Virus record (IMG/VR): IMGVR_UViG_3300042938_002038
Location: 17,775 to 81,774 of that record
Source of the DNA: a virus
DNA: 64,000 bases
Strand: one strand, 5' to 3'
Shown: piece by piece, positions 48,669 to 58,195 of the stretch
Position numbering within the stretch: the first letter of the stretch is position 1
Layout: each line of letters starts with the position of its first letter
The notes under the pieces: generated by a model
Told to the model about the DNA's origin: nothing
What the model saw: only the letters and a program-made list of their open reading frames with translations
Database searches by the model: none
Translations under genes and position numbers: made by a program

Positions 48669-48687
48669 CGGGGACAGGGAACCGATA
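48669..48687 (+). promoter_or_regulatory. Shared leader motif before fibre genes, copy 2
   Basis: CGGGGACAGGGAACCGATA lies directly before the ATG at 48689 and differs at few bases from copy 1 at 46857. Confidence 0.5.
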
Positions 48688-48688
48688 A

Positions 48689-51600
48689 ATGGCCGAATCT
48701 AATTTCATTGTAAAAAATGGCTTGGTGGTAAATACTTCATTTACTGCCAATTCAACAGTATTGCAAGCAAATGGCTTGACAGTCAATTCTACACTTGCAA
48801 ACGTTGCCGGTGGTTTAATTTCTGCTAATCTTACCACGCAAAATATTGGCGTAGGCGCAAATATACAGCTTACCACAACCCAACTTTTTGCCGGCAATTC
48901 AACTGCAAATCTCATTGCTAACTCAACACAAGTAAGATTGGCAAATTCCACTAACACTGCAACTTTAAGCCCAGTAAGTTTAACTGTAGGCACCACAGTT
49001 GTAAACACCACTACAATTTCAGCTGGTGCTTTTACAGCAAATAATACATTAGTAAATGCTGCAGCTGTCAATATTTCCGGTCAGGTAAATACAGCCACAT
49101 TTTTTGCCACTACTTCTGCAAATGTGGGTGCTAATGTTCAATTGACCACAAGTCAACTTTTCATTGGTAATTCATCCGTAAATGCAACAGTAAATTCAAC
49201 TGCATTTTCAGGTAGAGCAAATACAGCAAATACCCTAGTAAATACTGATGGTGTTGGTATTGACCCACTCTATCTTCCAAGAGCAATTGATCTCGGTACC
49301 GCCGCATTTGTTGATATTGATGCACTTTATCAAATCAAAGCATCAAATACCACAACATATAGAAGCGTCCAAGAAAGAGCAGCCGAACTTTATAACGTAA
49401 AAGATTATGGTGCTGTTGGTGATGGTGTTGCGGATGATAGAGCAGCAATTCAAACTACAATTGATGCTGTATATTCATCAGGAAAAGCCGCTTCTGTTTA
49501 TATTCCATCAGGTAACTATAAGATTGGAAAAACAGCAAACACTACTGGTATTGCCGATACTCTTGCTACAAATGGATTGATTACATATCCGTCTGTAAAG
49601 ATTAAAGGTGAGCAAGGATCCACAACTCTCCTTGCTGGCAATAATGATATGACAATCATCGGATATAGAAATCTGGGAACATATCAACTAGCAAATGTGG
49701 TTTCAGCAAATATTTCCGGTACCACAGGGACAATTGTATTCAACTCTGCACACGGGCTTGTAACTAATAATAAAATTCGACTAATTGATTTTACTCCAGC
49801 TGCTTGGAATTCATCAAGTCTTTATACCGTCACAGTTTCAAATACCACAGCCGTTACGGTTACCGTACCTGGAGGCACTGCAAATGCCACAATTATGGGT
49901 ACCGCTTGGTTTTCTAAATCAAATGCTAATAATGATCCTATTGACAATAATGGTGTTTCTAATTTCTATATTCAGGATATTAACTTCTCTAGTGCACTTG
50001 ATACCTCTGATGAATTTTACACAAATTGTACCGCTATTGCTCTAGTCGGTGATGTTGTGCAAAGCAACACAACTGTTTACAGCCCAACTGAATCTAGAAT
50101 TGCCACCGTAAATCTTAAAGATATCTACATTACAGGTCTCAGAACTTATAGAAACGGTGTCTATCTAAGATATTGTGCTGGCACAACAATCAATAATGTA
50201 AAGATTCAAAGAGCATTCAATGGCTTTGTCATTGATCGTTGCGGTGATACGGACTTCTCTGATTGTGAAGTATTCAATGGTATTACATGGTACCCAAGTA
50301 TACTATCAATAACCCGCTCTGGTGCTACTGCTCCACAAACTGCAACTATCACATTTGATGATAAGCATGGCTCTAGAGTAGGCGATCAGATCAAACTCCA
50401 TAATTTCCAAACTATTGAGTGGAATCAAGAAGCAGATGTAACAAATAATCTATTCATTGTTACTTCCGTAACGGATAAAACTATCACTTTCAATACGGCT
50501 GCAGCTGGTGGAACTCCACTTCCTGCTCCAGTTGTTGGATCTGGAACAATTTATTCTATAAACAATGTTGGTTATAAGATCATCGGTGCACCATTTGCTT
50601 ATGACGAAGGTGTTCGCATGGTAAACACCAATGTCAATGGGCAAGCTATAGGTCTATGGGTTCAAGGCCAAGAATGGGGTACTGCCGCATCTTGTTCTTT
50701 CTCTACTGCATTTGGTGGTGCTGCTATTTTCCAAGGGCTTTCATCCACATTGACCACTGCAAACTGGCGTTTGTCAGCATGTGATTTCTCTACTTCATAT
50801 CCATCTATTTCAGGTGATGTTGTTGTAGGCAATCCTACCAAGCCAGGTGTCATTGTTGATGAAAACTGCTTCAATATTCTATTCAGCGGCTGTTATTTTG
50901 CTCTTAGCAGATCCGGTGCTGCAATTTATGGTAGAGAATGCTCTATTGTAGGAAGCTACTTCCTTGCAAATTATGATAATGATATTCTTCTATCAAATGC
51001 TAGAAACATTACAGTGGCAGATAATATCACTTCTAGCGCTGCAGCCACTAGTGCTAGATTTAATGCAAATACATCTGTTGATGGCGCCGCTGATTCCATC
51101 TTCCTAGGTTGGACTAATCAGAATTTTGCAAATGGTGATTATGTTTATTACACCGTTTCAACCGGTAATACTGCTGTTTCTGGTCTAACTGGAAATAGTT
51201 ATTATTACATTGTTGGGGCAAATACAAATGTAGTCAAACTTTCTGCAACTGCCGGTGGTGCAGCCTGTAATATCACTGCATCAGCAACTTCTGAAAATGG
51301 GCATTTCTTATCTGCCATTAGCTCTAAAACATTCTCCATTAATGAAACCGGATCTAGTGTTGGTAATATCATTGTAGGAAATAAATATTCTTCACAGGTC
51401 ACCACACCTTCCAGAACTACAATTTGGAAGAATAATGCAAATCCACTTGATGAAGATGGTCAAAGCAGAAAAGTTAGATTAGGTGTTGGAACATCCATGG
51501 TCTATAGTGGATTTGGTCCACAATACTTTATTGCTAATAGCACATTTGTAAATCTAACAAATGAAACAATACAAATCAGTGCTGCATCACTAGGTGGATG

Positions 51601-52684
51601 GGCTGCAAATGATGTATTTGCTGTAAATGATGTAATTTATTATAGAGCATTTGCAGAATCTGGTAATTCACCAATTGGTGGTCTAGCAAATGTAGGTTCT
51701 TACTATGTTTCATTTGCAAATGCTACACACATTGCTCTTTCCAATACTTTGGGTGGTGCAAATATCAATTTGACATCAGTACCATCTGGCTCACAAATTC
51801 AATGGATTTATCCAAATGAAGATAATTTTGTTCAATTCAGTGCAGATAGAGTAGCAGTTATTGGTAAAAATAATCAGATTACCATAAGCGGAAAAACACC
51901 TGATATCACAATTGGTACTATTACCGGTAATAGTACCATCACTGGTAATAATGTGGTGCTGGTAAGTTATGCAAATACCCTAATCACGGCTGCAAATGCA
52001 GGTGCTTACATCACCGGTAATACTACTGCTCAAATTACCGCACAAGGCGCCGCTGGCAACGTTGTCATCTCAGCTATTAAAAATGTTGATATTAGCTCCA
52101 GTTCTGGAAATGTCTTTATCTATTCTGGTTCTGGGCAAGCAAATGTTTATGTTGCAAATACCATTTCTATCACTTCTGTTACCGGAAATGTAAATATTAC
52201 CAGTTCAAGATTGAATCTTGTTCAATCCAGCAGAATCATTGATCTTGCCGGTAATACTTCAATTCAGTCTAGTGGAAATGTAATTATCAATGCAAATAAT
52301 ATCGGATTCTTTGGTGGTAATACTGGTGCGTATTTACAATCTGTTACAGGAAATGTAAATATTACTACAAATTCCGGCAATCTTTATTTCTACACTGGTT
52401 CTGGACAAGCAAATGTTTATGTTGCAAATCAGATCTCTATCACATCTGTAACAAATACCGTAAGCATTGTCTCCGCAGGAAATATCACTATTCAGCCGAG
52501 CACTGGTATAATAAATATCCCTGGGTCAAGCCAAATACAGATTAATGGAACAAAGGTTATTGGAACTCGTGGCGCCGCAATTGCAGACGCAATTACTGGT
52601 GCTAGTGCAACGGCAAATAATGCTGCAAATACTGTGAATTTAATATTGGCTGCTCTAAGAACACACGGTCTAATTGCTCCATAA
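48689..52684 (+). CDS. Tailspike with pectate-lyase-type beta-helix (1331 aa)
   Basis: The N-terminal anchor is nearly identical to that at 45532. It is followed by Asn/Thr repeats and then, at about residues 230-310, Y-N-V-K-D-Y-G-A-V-G-D-G-V-A-D-D-R-A-A-I and Y-I-P-S-G-N-Y-K-I, the signature of pectate-lyase-3 folds used by capsule or O-antigen depolymerases. A long beta-helix follows, then two copies of the about 75-residue G-L-T/L-S-A-T module (about 790-875 and 965-1035) and two Y-S-G-S-G-Q-A-N-V-Y-V-A-N-like repeats near the C-terminus. The catalytic residues cannot be assigned by eye. Confidence 0.8.
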   Translation: MAESNFIVKNGLVVNTSFTANSTVLQANGLTVNSTLANVAGGLISANLTTQNIGVGANIQLTTTQLFAGNSTANLIANSTQVRLANSTNTATLSPVSLTVGTTVVNTTTISAGAFTANNTLVNAAAVNISGQVNTATFFATTSANVGANVQLTTSQLFIGNSSVNATVNSTAFSGRANTANTLVNTDGVGIDPLYLPRAIDLGTAAFVDIDALYQIKASNTTTYRSVQERAAELYNVKDYGAVGDGVADDRAAIQTTIDAVYSSGKAASVYIPSGNYKIGKTANTTGIADTLATNGLITYPSVKIKGEQGSTTLLAGNNDMTIIGYRNLGTYQLANVVSANISGTTGTIVFNSAHGLVTNNKIRLIDFTPAAWNSSSLYTVTVSNTTAVTVTVPGGTANATIMGTAWFSKSNANNDPIDNNGVSNFYIQDINFSSALDTSDEFYTNCTAIALVGDVVQSNTTVYSPTESRIATVNLKDIYITGLRTYRNGVYLRYCAGTTINNVKIQRAFNGFVIDRCGDTDFSDCEVFNGITWYPSILSITRSGATAPQTATITFDDKHGSRVGDQIKLHNFQTIEWNQEADVTNNLFIVTSVTDKTITFNTAAAGGTPLPAPVVGSGTIYSINNVGYKIIGAPFAYDEGVRMVNTNVNGQAIGLWVQGQEWGTAASCSFSTAFGGAAIFQGLSSTLTTANWRLSACDFSTSYPSISGDVVVGNPTKPGVIVDENCFNILFSGCYFALSRSGAAIYGRECSIVGSYFLANYDNDILLSNARNITVADNITSSAAATSARFNANTSVDGAADSIFLGWTNQNFANGDYVYYTVSTGNTAVSGLTGNSYYYIVGANTNVVKLSATAGGAACNITASATSENGHFLSAISSKTFSINETGSSVGNIIVGNKYSSQVTTPSRTTIWKNNANPLDEDGQSRKVRLGVGTSMVYSGFGPQYFIANSTFVNLTNETIQISAASLGGWAANDVFAVNDVIYYRAFAESGNSPIGGLANVGSYYVSFANATHIALSNTLGGANINLTSVPSGSQIQWIYPNEDNFVQFSADRVAVIGKNNQITISGKTPDITIGTITGNSTITGNNVVLVSYANTLITAANAGAYITGNTTAQITAQGAAGNVVISAIKNVDISSSSGNVFIYSGSGQANVYVANTISITSVTGNVNITSSRLNLVQSSRIIDLAGNTSIQSSGNVIINANNIGFFGGNTGAYLQSVTGNVNITTNSGNLYFYTGSGQANVYVANQISITSVTNTVSIVSAGNITIQPSTGIINIPGSSQIQINGTKVIGTRGAAIADAITGASATANNAANTVNLILAALRTHGLIAP

Positions 52685-52704
52685 TGGGCACCGGAGATTA
52701 TTAA

Positions 52705-55659
52705 ATGACAGTAAAAATAAAGCTTGCAAGAGCTAACGGAGCGCTAGTTTCATATCCTGCTAGCGCTCCGACTATAGTGACAAATGCGGTCAGTGAATTA
52801 ATCACTCAATATTCCAATACCGCAACCGTATTGCAATATGACGCCACCACTTATGCAAATGCTGTGGCATATGTTGACGGCAAGTCTTATGTAAATACAA
52901 GTCAACTATCTTCAAATTTAGCTAATTACCAGACCACTGCTGGTCTTGCTTCAAATGTAGCAGTATTAGCTGCAAACTCCGCTGGCTTTTTGGGTAATTC
53001 ATCTGGCACCATTGCTAATGTTTCATCCTGGATTACTTCAAATGCTGGTGCTGCTTACACCAATGCTGTCTCTTATGTTGATGGCAAAGCATATGTAAAT
53101 ACTGCACAACTCTCTAGCAATCTAGCAAACTATCAGACCACTGCTGGTCTAGCCGCAAACGTTGCTACTCTTGCCGCTAATAGCGCCACTTATGCTAATG
53201 CTTCAATATCTAATACATTTACCATTGGCACTGCAACTTACTTTGTCGCTAATGGCAATGTCGGTATTGGGACTACAACACCTGATGCTAGACTAGCAGT
53301 TTCTGGCACAGCTAATGTTTCTGGGAATGTGGTTATTGGTGGTGCTTTAACTTCTGCTAATCTTACTACACAAAACATTGGTGTAGGGGCAAATATACAG
53401 CTCACCACAACTCAACTTTTTGTTGGCAATTCAACCGTTAATATCAATTATTCAGCAACTGAAGTTTTTATTCGTGACACCACAACAAGTGGATTCATGA
53501 ATTCATCAATGATGAGTGTTGGCTCGACAATTGTAAATACTTCTACAATAAAAGTAGGATCCACCACAGCTAATAATACATTAATAAACACAGCTGCTAT
53601 TAATGTTATTGGTCAGGTAAATGCTGCCACGATCAATATTACCGGATCCGCGGTTATCGGCGGTGTCACTACTCATAATGCAAATGTTATTTTAGGGGCT
53701 TCTGGCTTATCTGCTAATGGTGGGTTTGGCACCGCTGGACAACTACTGAATTCTAACGGTTCTGCAACTTATTGGGCTGCAGATAAAGCGACCAATGCTT
53801 ATTCAAATGCAGTCTCTTATGTTGACGGTAAAGCCTATGTAAATACAAGTCAACTCTCTAGCAATTTAGCAAACTATGCTCTTTTGACTGGTGCCACATT
53901 CACCGGGAATGTTCGAACCCAACAAAGTGCACAAGTTGATGGGAATTTAGTAGTATCCGGCAATTTAACTGTGACCGGAAATGTCACAGTAATCGGCGCA
54001 AATAATCTATCAGTCGTTGATAATATGATCTATTTGAATTCCAATAGTGCCGTATCAAATCCGGATTTAGGGTTTGCTGCTAATTATAATGATGGAATTT
54101 ACCATCATGCTGGATTCTTCAGAGATGCTTCCGATGGTATTTGGAAAGTCTTTGATAGTTATCTTCCCGAACCAGATGCTTCACCTTATATTGACACAAC
54201 CAATTCATCTTTTCATATTGCTAACTTCCAAGCAAATATTGTTTATGTGGGAAATACCACAGTATATTCTACAGTTAATACAACATCTTTTAGTGGCACT
54301 TCAAATAATGCTACATTTGCTTATGGAAAGACTGAAGGTAATTTAAATGCCAATAATGCTTTAACTGCAAATTCAAGTACTTTTCTTGGTACCGCTAATT
54401 TAAGCAATATTCAGACTTTTATAACTTCAAATGCCGCAACTGCCTACACAAATGCCGTTGCATATGTTGACGGTAAATCCTATGTAAATACAAGCCAACT
54501 ATCTTCAAATCTAGCAAACTACCAGACCACTGCTGGATTGGCTTCCAATGTTGCTACACTTGCTGCAAATAGTGCCACTTATGCTAATGCTTCAATAAGC
54601 AATATTTTTACCATTGGTACTTCAACTTACTTTATTTCAAATGGTAATGTTGGTATCGGTACTAATGCACCAGAATCTCCATTACATATTAAATCTATCG
54701 GTCCAATTCAATTAATTTTAGAAGCTGACTCGGATAATATCACTGAGACAGATAATCCTAGAATTGTTATGAAACAAGATGGTGGTGCGGTAGTAGGAAG
54801 AATAGGTTATGCTAATAATACAAATGACATAGAAGTACTTAATGAGCATCCTGGTTCACTACATTTAGGTACGGCTAATACCATAAGAATTACTGCTGAT
54901 GCTGGAGGCAACGTTGGTATCGGAACTACAACACCTGATGCTAGACTAGCAGTTTCGGGTACTGCTAATGTTTCTGGAAACGTGGTTATTGGTGGTGCTT
55001 TAACTTCTGCAAATCTTACCACAACTACCAATACAGCAACATTTGGTAATAGCGTATATATTACCGGTGGTGGAATTGTCGGCATTGGGACTAGTTCACC
55101 TAGCCAAAGTTATAAGCTCACCGTTGCTGCTGCTGCATTGGCTTCAACGCTTGGTGCTACTTCTAATGCATTCCAAATATATACCACCACAAATAACGTT
55201 GATTATATTAACTTTACTAAAATCCGCCAAGCCGTAGGATCTGATTGGTCCACATCGGCTTGGAGAATACAGCATGTTGTTGATGCTACTTCCATGGCTT
55301 ATATCCAATTTAGTGGAAATGGAATACAAAGAGGTTTAACCTTTGGTACCGATAATGCAGAACGCATGCGCATTGATCCTTCTGGCAATGTTGGCATTGG
55401 AAATACTACACCAGATGCTAAGCTTGCTATTACAGGCACGGCTAATATTTCTGGAAATGTAGTAATTGGTGGCGTCACCACTTTAAATGCAAATGTTATT
55501 TTAGGGACTTCTGGTTTATCAGCAAATGGTGGTTTTGGTTCTGCTGGTCAAGTTTTAACTTCATCCGGAGACACCGGAAATGTATATTGGTCCACAGCTT
55601 CTGGTGGCGGTGGTGTATCAACTGGTAAAGCAATTGCAATGGCAATGATTTTTGGTTAA
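52705..55659 (+). CDS. Long repetitive tail fibre (984 aa)
   Basis: The protein starts with K-I-K-L-A-R-A-N-G-A-L-V. It then carries several copies of A-V-S-Y-V-D-G-K-A-Y-V-N-T-S-Q-L-S-S-N-L and N-V-G-I-G-T-T-T-P-D-A-R-L-A-V-S-G, a pattern common in phage fibres. A non-repetitive block (about residues 435-500, Y-N-D-G-I-Y-H-H-A-G-F-F-R-D-A-S-D-G-I-W) looks like a small domain from other fibres. The C-terminus (about 780-984) ends with V-L-T-S-S-G-D-T-G-N-V-Y-W-S-T. A strong 11-bp hairpin lies in codons 11-22. Confidence 0.78.
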   Translation: MTVKIKLARANGALVSYPASAPTIVTNAVSELITQYSNTATVLQYDATTYANAVAYVDGKSYVNTSQLSSNLANYQTTAGLASNVAVLAANSAGFLGNSSGTIANVSSWITSNAGAAYTNAVSYVDGKAYVNTAQLSSNLANYQTTAGLAANVATLAANSATYANASISNTFTIGTATYFVANGNVGIGTTTPDARLAVSGTANVSGNVVIGGALTSANLTTQNIGVGANIQLTTTQLFVGNSTVNINYSATEVFIRDTTTSGFMNSSMMSVGSTIVNTSTIKVGSTTANNTLINTAAINVIGQVNAATINITGSAVIGGVTTHNANVILGASGLSANGGFGTAGQLLNSNGSATYWAADKATNAYSNAVSYVDGKAYVNTSQLSSNLANYALLTGATFTGNVRTQQSAQVDGNLVVSGNLTVTGNVTVIGANNLSVVDNMIYLNSNSAVSNPDLGFAANYNDGIYHHAGFFRDASDGIWKVFDSYLPEPDASPYIDTTNSSFHIANFQANIVYVGNTTVYSTVNTTSFSGTSNNATFAYGKTEGNLNANNALTANSSTFLGTANLSNIQTFITSNAATAYTNAVAYVDGKSYVNTSQLSSNLANYQTTAGLASNVATLAANSATYANASISNIFTIGTSTYFISNGNVGIGTNAPESPLHIKSIGPIQLILEADSDNITETDNPRIVMKQDGGAVVGRIGYANNTNDIEVLNEHPGSLHLGTANTIRITADAGGNVGIGTTTPDARLAVSGTANVSGNVVIGGALTSANLTTTTNTATFGNSVYITGGGIVGIGTSSPSQSYKLTVAAAALASTLGATSNAFQIYTTTNNVDYINFTKIRQAVGSDWSTSAWRIQHVVDATSMAYIQFSGNGIQRGLTFGTDNAERMRIDPSGNVGIGNTTPDAKLAITGTANISGNVVIGGVTTLNANVILGTSGLSANGGFGSAGQVLTSSGDTGNVYWSTASGGGGVSTGKAIAMAMIFG
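52737..52770 (+). repeat. 11-bp perfect hairpin inside the start of the fibre gene
   Basis: CGGAGCGCTAG (52737-52747) pairs exactly with CTAGCGCTCCG (52760-52770), leaving a 12-nt loop. It is much richer in G+C than the surrounding gene and lies within the first 22 codons. Confidence 0.85.
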
Positions 55660-55673
55660 AGGTAATTTAATAA

Positions 55674-56033
55674 ATGGCAAACCCAAATATAGTAAATGTA
55701 ACAAGCATTTTAGGAAAAACTGCAGTTGCAAATGTAAGCACAGTATCAAGTAATATTGTCACAAATAGTGCTGGTAGCAATACAATTGTTAAGATCAACA
55801 CTTTGATGGCATCAAATATCAATGCCACAGCCACATTTGATTTTTCTGCAAGCATATTTCGCAGCAGCATAGATTATTCACTTGCATCTACAATAGCTAT
55901 ACCATCTGATGCATCTTTGGTTGTTCTTTCTAAGGATACTGCTATTTATTTGGAAGAAGGTGATTCCATTAAATGCACAGCTTCTTCCAATGGTGCTATT
56001 GTTGCCGTTTGTAGTTATGAAATAATCAGCTAA
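55674..56033 (+). CDS. Small structural protein (119 aa)
   Basis: The product is beta-rich, with V-N-V-T-S-I-L-G-K-T, S-N-I-V-T-N and a C-terminal A-I-Y-L-E-E-G-D-S-I-K-C-T-A-S-S-N-G (about residues 93-110). Similar small proteins are found within fibre clusters of aquatic myophages and are thought to be virion parts. No function is known. AAAGG lies about 12 nt before the ATG. Confidence 0.65.
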   Translation: MANPNIVNVTSILGKTAVANVSTVSSNIVTNSAGSNTIVKINTLMASNINATATFDFSASIFRSSIDYSLASTIAIPSDASLVVLSKDTAIYLEEGDSIKCTASSNGAIVAVCSYEIIS

Positions 56034-56051
56034 ATATGAGGAAATAGTCAA

Positions 56052-57017
56052 GTGGGCTTTAATTCTTTCAACGGTGGGATAATAGGGAAAGCTAATGAAC
56101 CATCTGGTAGTGTAGCAAGTGGTGTGTGGTCATTAGCTAGACAATTTTTAAGTAGAACTAGTAACTTGTGGCCTACTGCAGGACTTAGTGTTGAATTTCT
56201 AGTAATAGCAGGTGGTGGCGGCGGTGGAGGCGGGGTCGGCGGTGGCGGCGGCGCCGGTGGATATCGTAGTTCTGTAATAGGTGAATCTTCTGGTGGTGGA
56301 TCCACAGCCGAAGCAACTATTCTATGTATCCCTCTTACAAATTATACCGTAACAATTGGAGCAGGTGCACCTGCTCCCCCCAACATCAGCACAGTACCAA
56401 CTTCCGGTTCTAATTCAGTATTTGATATTATCACATCATCGGGAGGCGGTTCTGGTGCAGGTCGAACCGCTGGTACTTATTCTTCTGCATCAGGTGGTTC
56501 AGGCGGTGGTGGTGGGCGTGTTAACGCCAGTGGTTCACCGACTGGCGCAAGCGGAAGTAGTGGTCAAGGGCGAGCAGGTGGTACTGGTCTCGGTGACTAC
56601 TCTGCTGGTGGTGGTGGAGCAAACACAGCTGGTGGTAATGCAACTGCTTCGCTAGCTGGCGCAGGTGGTGGTGGTATAACTTCAAGTATAACAGGATCCG
56701 CTTTGGCTAGGGCTGGGGGAGGTGGTGGCGTAGGTTCTAATGCTGTTGGTGGCGCTGGTGGTGCAGGCGGCGGTGGTGCTGGTGGTGCTATCGGAACAAA
56801 TGGAACAGTTAATAGAGGTGGAGGGGGTGGGGGCTCCACTAGCTCAACCAGCGCAAATATCCCAGGTGGTGGTGGATCAGGTATAGTAATTTTAAAATAT
56901 CCTGCCACTTTTACTTTAAATGCTAGTGTTGGTTTGACCACTTCAACCACTACAATAGGTGCTAATAAAGTCACACAAATAACAGCCGGTACTGGCACGG
57001 TTTCTTGGAGTATATAA
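56052..57017 (+). CDS. Glycine-rich adhesin-like tail protein (321 aa)
   Basis: GTG start at 56052 with AGGAAA about 8 nt upstream. The N-terminal about 50 residues (G-V-W-S-L-A-R-Q-F) lead into V-E-F-L-V-I-A-G-G-G-G-G-G and long Gly-rich runs (G-G-A-G-G-Y-R, Y-T-V-T-I-G-A-G-A). Phage proteins with this layout, including the polyglycine sandwiches of gp38-type adhesins, bind host receptors. The C-terminal about 40 residues are non-repetitive (I-V-I-L-K-Y-P). The open frame on the other strand is proline-rich and is a shadow of the Gly codons. Confidence 0.7.
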   Translation: MGFNSFNGGIIGKANEPSGSVASGVWSLARQFLSRTSNLWPTAGLSVEFLVIAGGGGGGGGVGGGGGAGGYRSSVIGESSGGGSTAEATILCIPLTNYTVTIGAGAPAPPNISTVPTSGSNSVFDIITSSGGGSGAGRTAGTYSSASGGSGGGGGRVNASGSPTGASGSSGQGRAGGTGLGDYSAGGGGANTAGGNATASLAGAGGGGITSSITGSALARAGGGGGVGSNAVGGAGGAGGGGAGGAIGTNGTVNRGGGGGGSTSSTSANIPGGGGSGIVILKYPATFTLNASVGLTTSTTTIGANKVTQITAGTGTVSWSI

Positions 57018-57018
57018 T

Positions 57019-57399
57019 ATGGCACATTATGCATTTTTAGATGAAAATAACGTAGTCACAATGGTAATAGTAGGCAAAGATGAAGGTGAAGATGGCATTG
57101 ATTGGGAAGACTTCTACGGTGCTGTCCGTACTTCATATAATACCTCAGCTGGAGTTTATTATAACCCTGAAACAAGAGAACCTACGCCAGATCAAAGCAA
57201 AGCTTTCAGAAAAAACTATGCAGGAATCGGTTACACTTATGATCCTGTGAGAGATGCATTTATTCCACCAAAGCCTTTTGATAGTTGGATTTTAAATGAG
57301 GATACATGTTGTTGGGATCCACCAATCGCTTATCCAACTGACGGAAATCAATACTATTGGGATGAGAACAATTTAAAGTGGGTAGAAATAACTAATTGA
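57019..57399 (+). CDS. Conserved small tail-region protein (126 aa)
   Basis: The protein starts M-A-H-Y-A-F-L-D-E-N-N-V-V-T-M-V-I-V-G and contains R-K-N-Y-A-G-I-G-Y-T-Y-D-P-V-R-D-A-F-I-P (about residues 64-83) and P-F-D-S-W-I-L-N-E-D-T-C-C-W-D-P-P (about 86-102). I recognise this pattern from many aquatic phages, where it lies near fibre genes and is unassigned. It follows the Gly-rich adhesin by 1 nt and may be its chaperone or a tail part. Confidence 0.75.
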   Translation: MAHYAFLDENNVVTMVIVGKDEGEDGIDWEDFYGAVRTSYNTSAGVYYNPETREPTPDQSKAFRKNYAGIGYTYDPVRDAFIPPKPFDSWILNEDTCCWDPPIAYPTDGNQYYWDENNLKWVEITN

Positions 57400-57404
57400 T
57401 TCCC

Positions 57405-57412
57405 TATAAATA
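57405..57412 (+). promoter_or_regulatory. Late promoter TATAAATA for gp13
   Basis: Perfect TATAAATA, 32 nt before the gp13 ATG, in a short intergenic gap. Confidence 0.8.
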
Positions 57413-57443
57413 TAAAAAAGATATTTTCAAGGAAAATAGATAA

Positions 57444-58184
57444 ATGGCTATACCAACTTCCAGAGCATCCTTTAAAGAATATTGCCTCAGATCTTTAGGA
57501 AAGCCAGTGATTGAAATTAACGTTGATGATGATCAAGTTGATGATCGTATTGATGAAGCTCTAAAATATTACTGGGATTATCATTTTGATGGTTCTGAAA
57601 AACTTTATTTCAAATATCAAGTCACTGATCAAACCAAAATCGACCGTTATGTTCCAATGCCAGAAAATGTAATCGGTGTGGTAAATCTATTTCCTATTGG
57701 GCAAGCTCTGAACACAAATAATCTGTTTAATATCAGATATCAAATTGCACTAAATGATCTCTATACATTGACCTCTGTTTCAATGGTACCATATTACATG
57801 GCTTTGCAACATGTTCAGTTCCTAGAACAAATGCTAGTAGGTCAACAACCCATCAGATATAATCGCCACATGAATAGACTCTATGTTGATATGGATTGGA
57901 ATATCATAAGTGCGGGTGACTATATTGTTGCAGAGGCTTATCAGATAGTTGATCCAGATGTATATACAGATGCTTGGGCTGATCGTTGGCTTCTTCGCTA
58001 TGCAACTTGCTTGATCAAATTACAATGGGGAAACAACCTTAAGAAGTTCCAAGGTATGCAACTTCCCGGCGGGATTCAATTTAATGGTCAAAAGATTTAC
58101 GAAGAAGCACTCCAAGAAAGAATTGATCTTGAAAAAGAAATGATTACTTCTTACAGCTTGCCGGTAACAGATATGATCGGCTGA
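57444..58184 (+). CDS. 13: gp13 neck protein
   Basis: The 246-residue protein matches T4-superfamily gp13: F-K-E-Y-C-L-R-S-L-G-x-P-V-I-E-I-N-V-D-D-D-Q-V, R-I-D-E-A-L-K-Y-Y-W-D-Y-H-F-D-G-S-E (about residues 9-54), and W-A-D-R-W-L-L-R-Y-A-T (about 177-187). gp13 closes the DNA-filled head for tail joining. It is shorter than T4 gp13 (309 aa). It begins the rightward operon 13-14-15-16-17, with a late promoter directly before it. Confidence 0.92.
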   Translation: MAIPTSRASFKEYCLRSLGKPVIEINVDDDQVDDRIDEALKYYWDYHFDGSEKLYFKYQVTDQTKIDRYVPMPENVIGVVNLFPIGQALNTNNLFNIRYQIALNDLYTLTSVSMVPYYMALQHVQFLEQMLVGQQPIRYNRHMNRLYVDMDWNIISAGDYIVAEAYQIVDPDVYTDAWADRWLLRYATCLIKLQWGNNLKKFQGMQLPGGIQFNGQKIYEEALQERIDLEKEMITSYSLPVTDMIG

Positions 58185-58195
58185 GGGTATACCAA

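Noticed and set aside
56597-57034. Proline-rich frame on the minus strand
   Set aside because: It is the complement of glycine codons in the Gly-rich adhesin and has no ribosome binding site or context.
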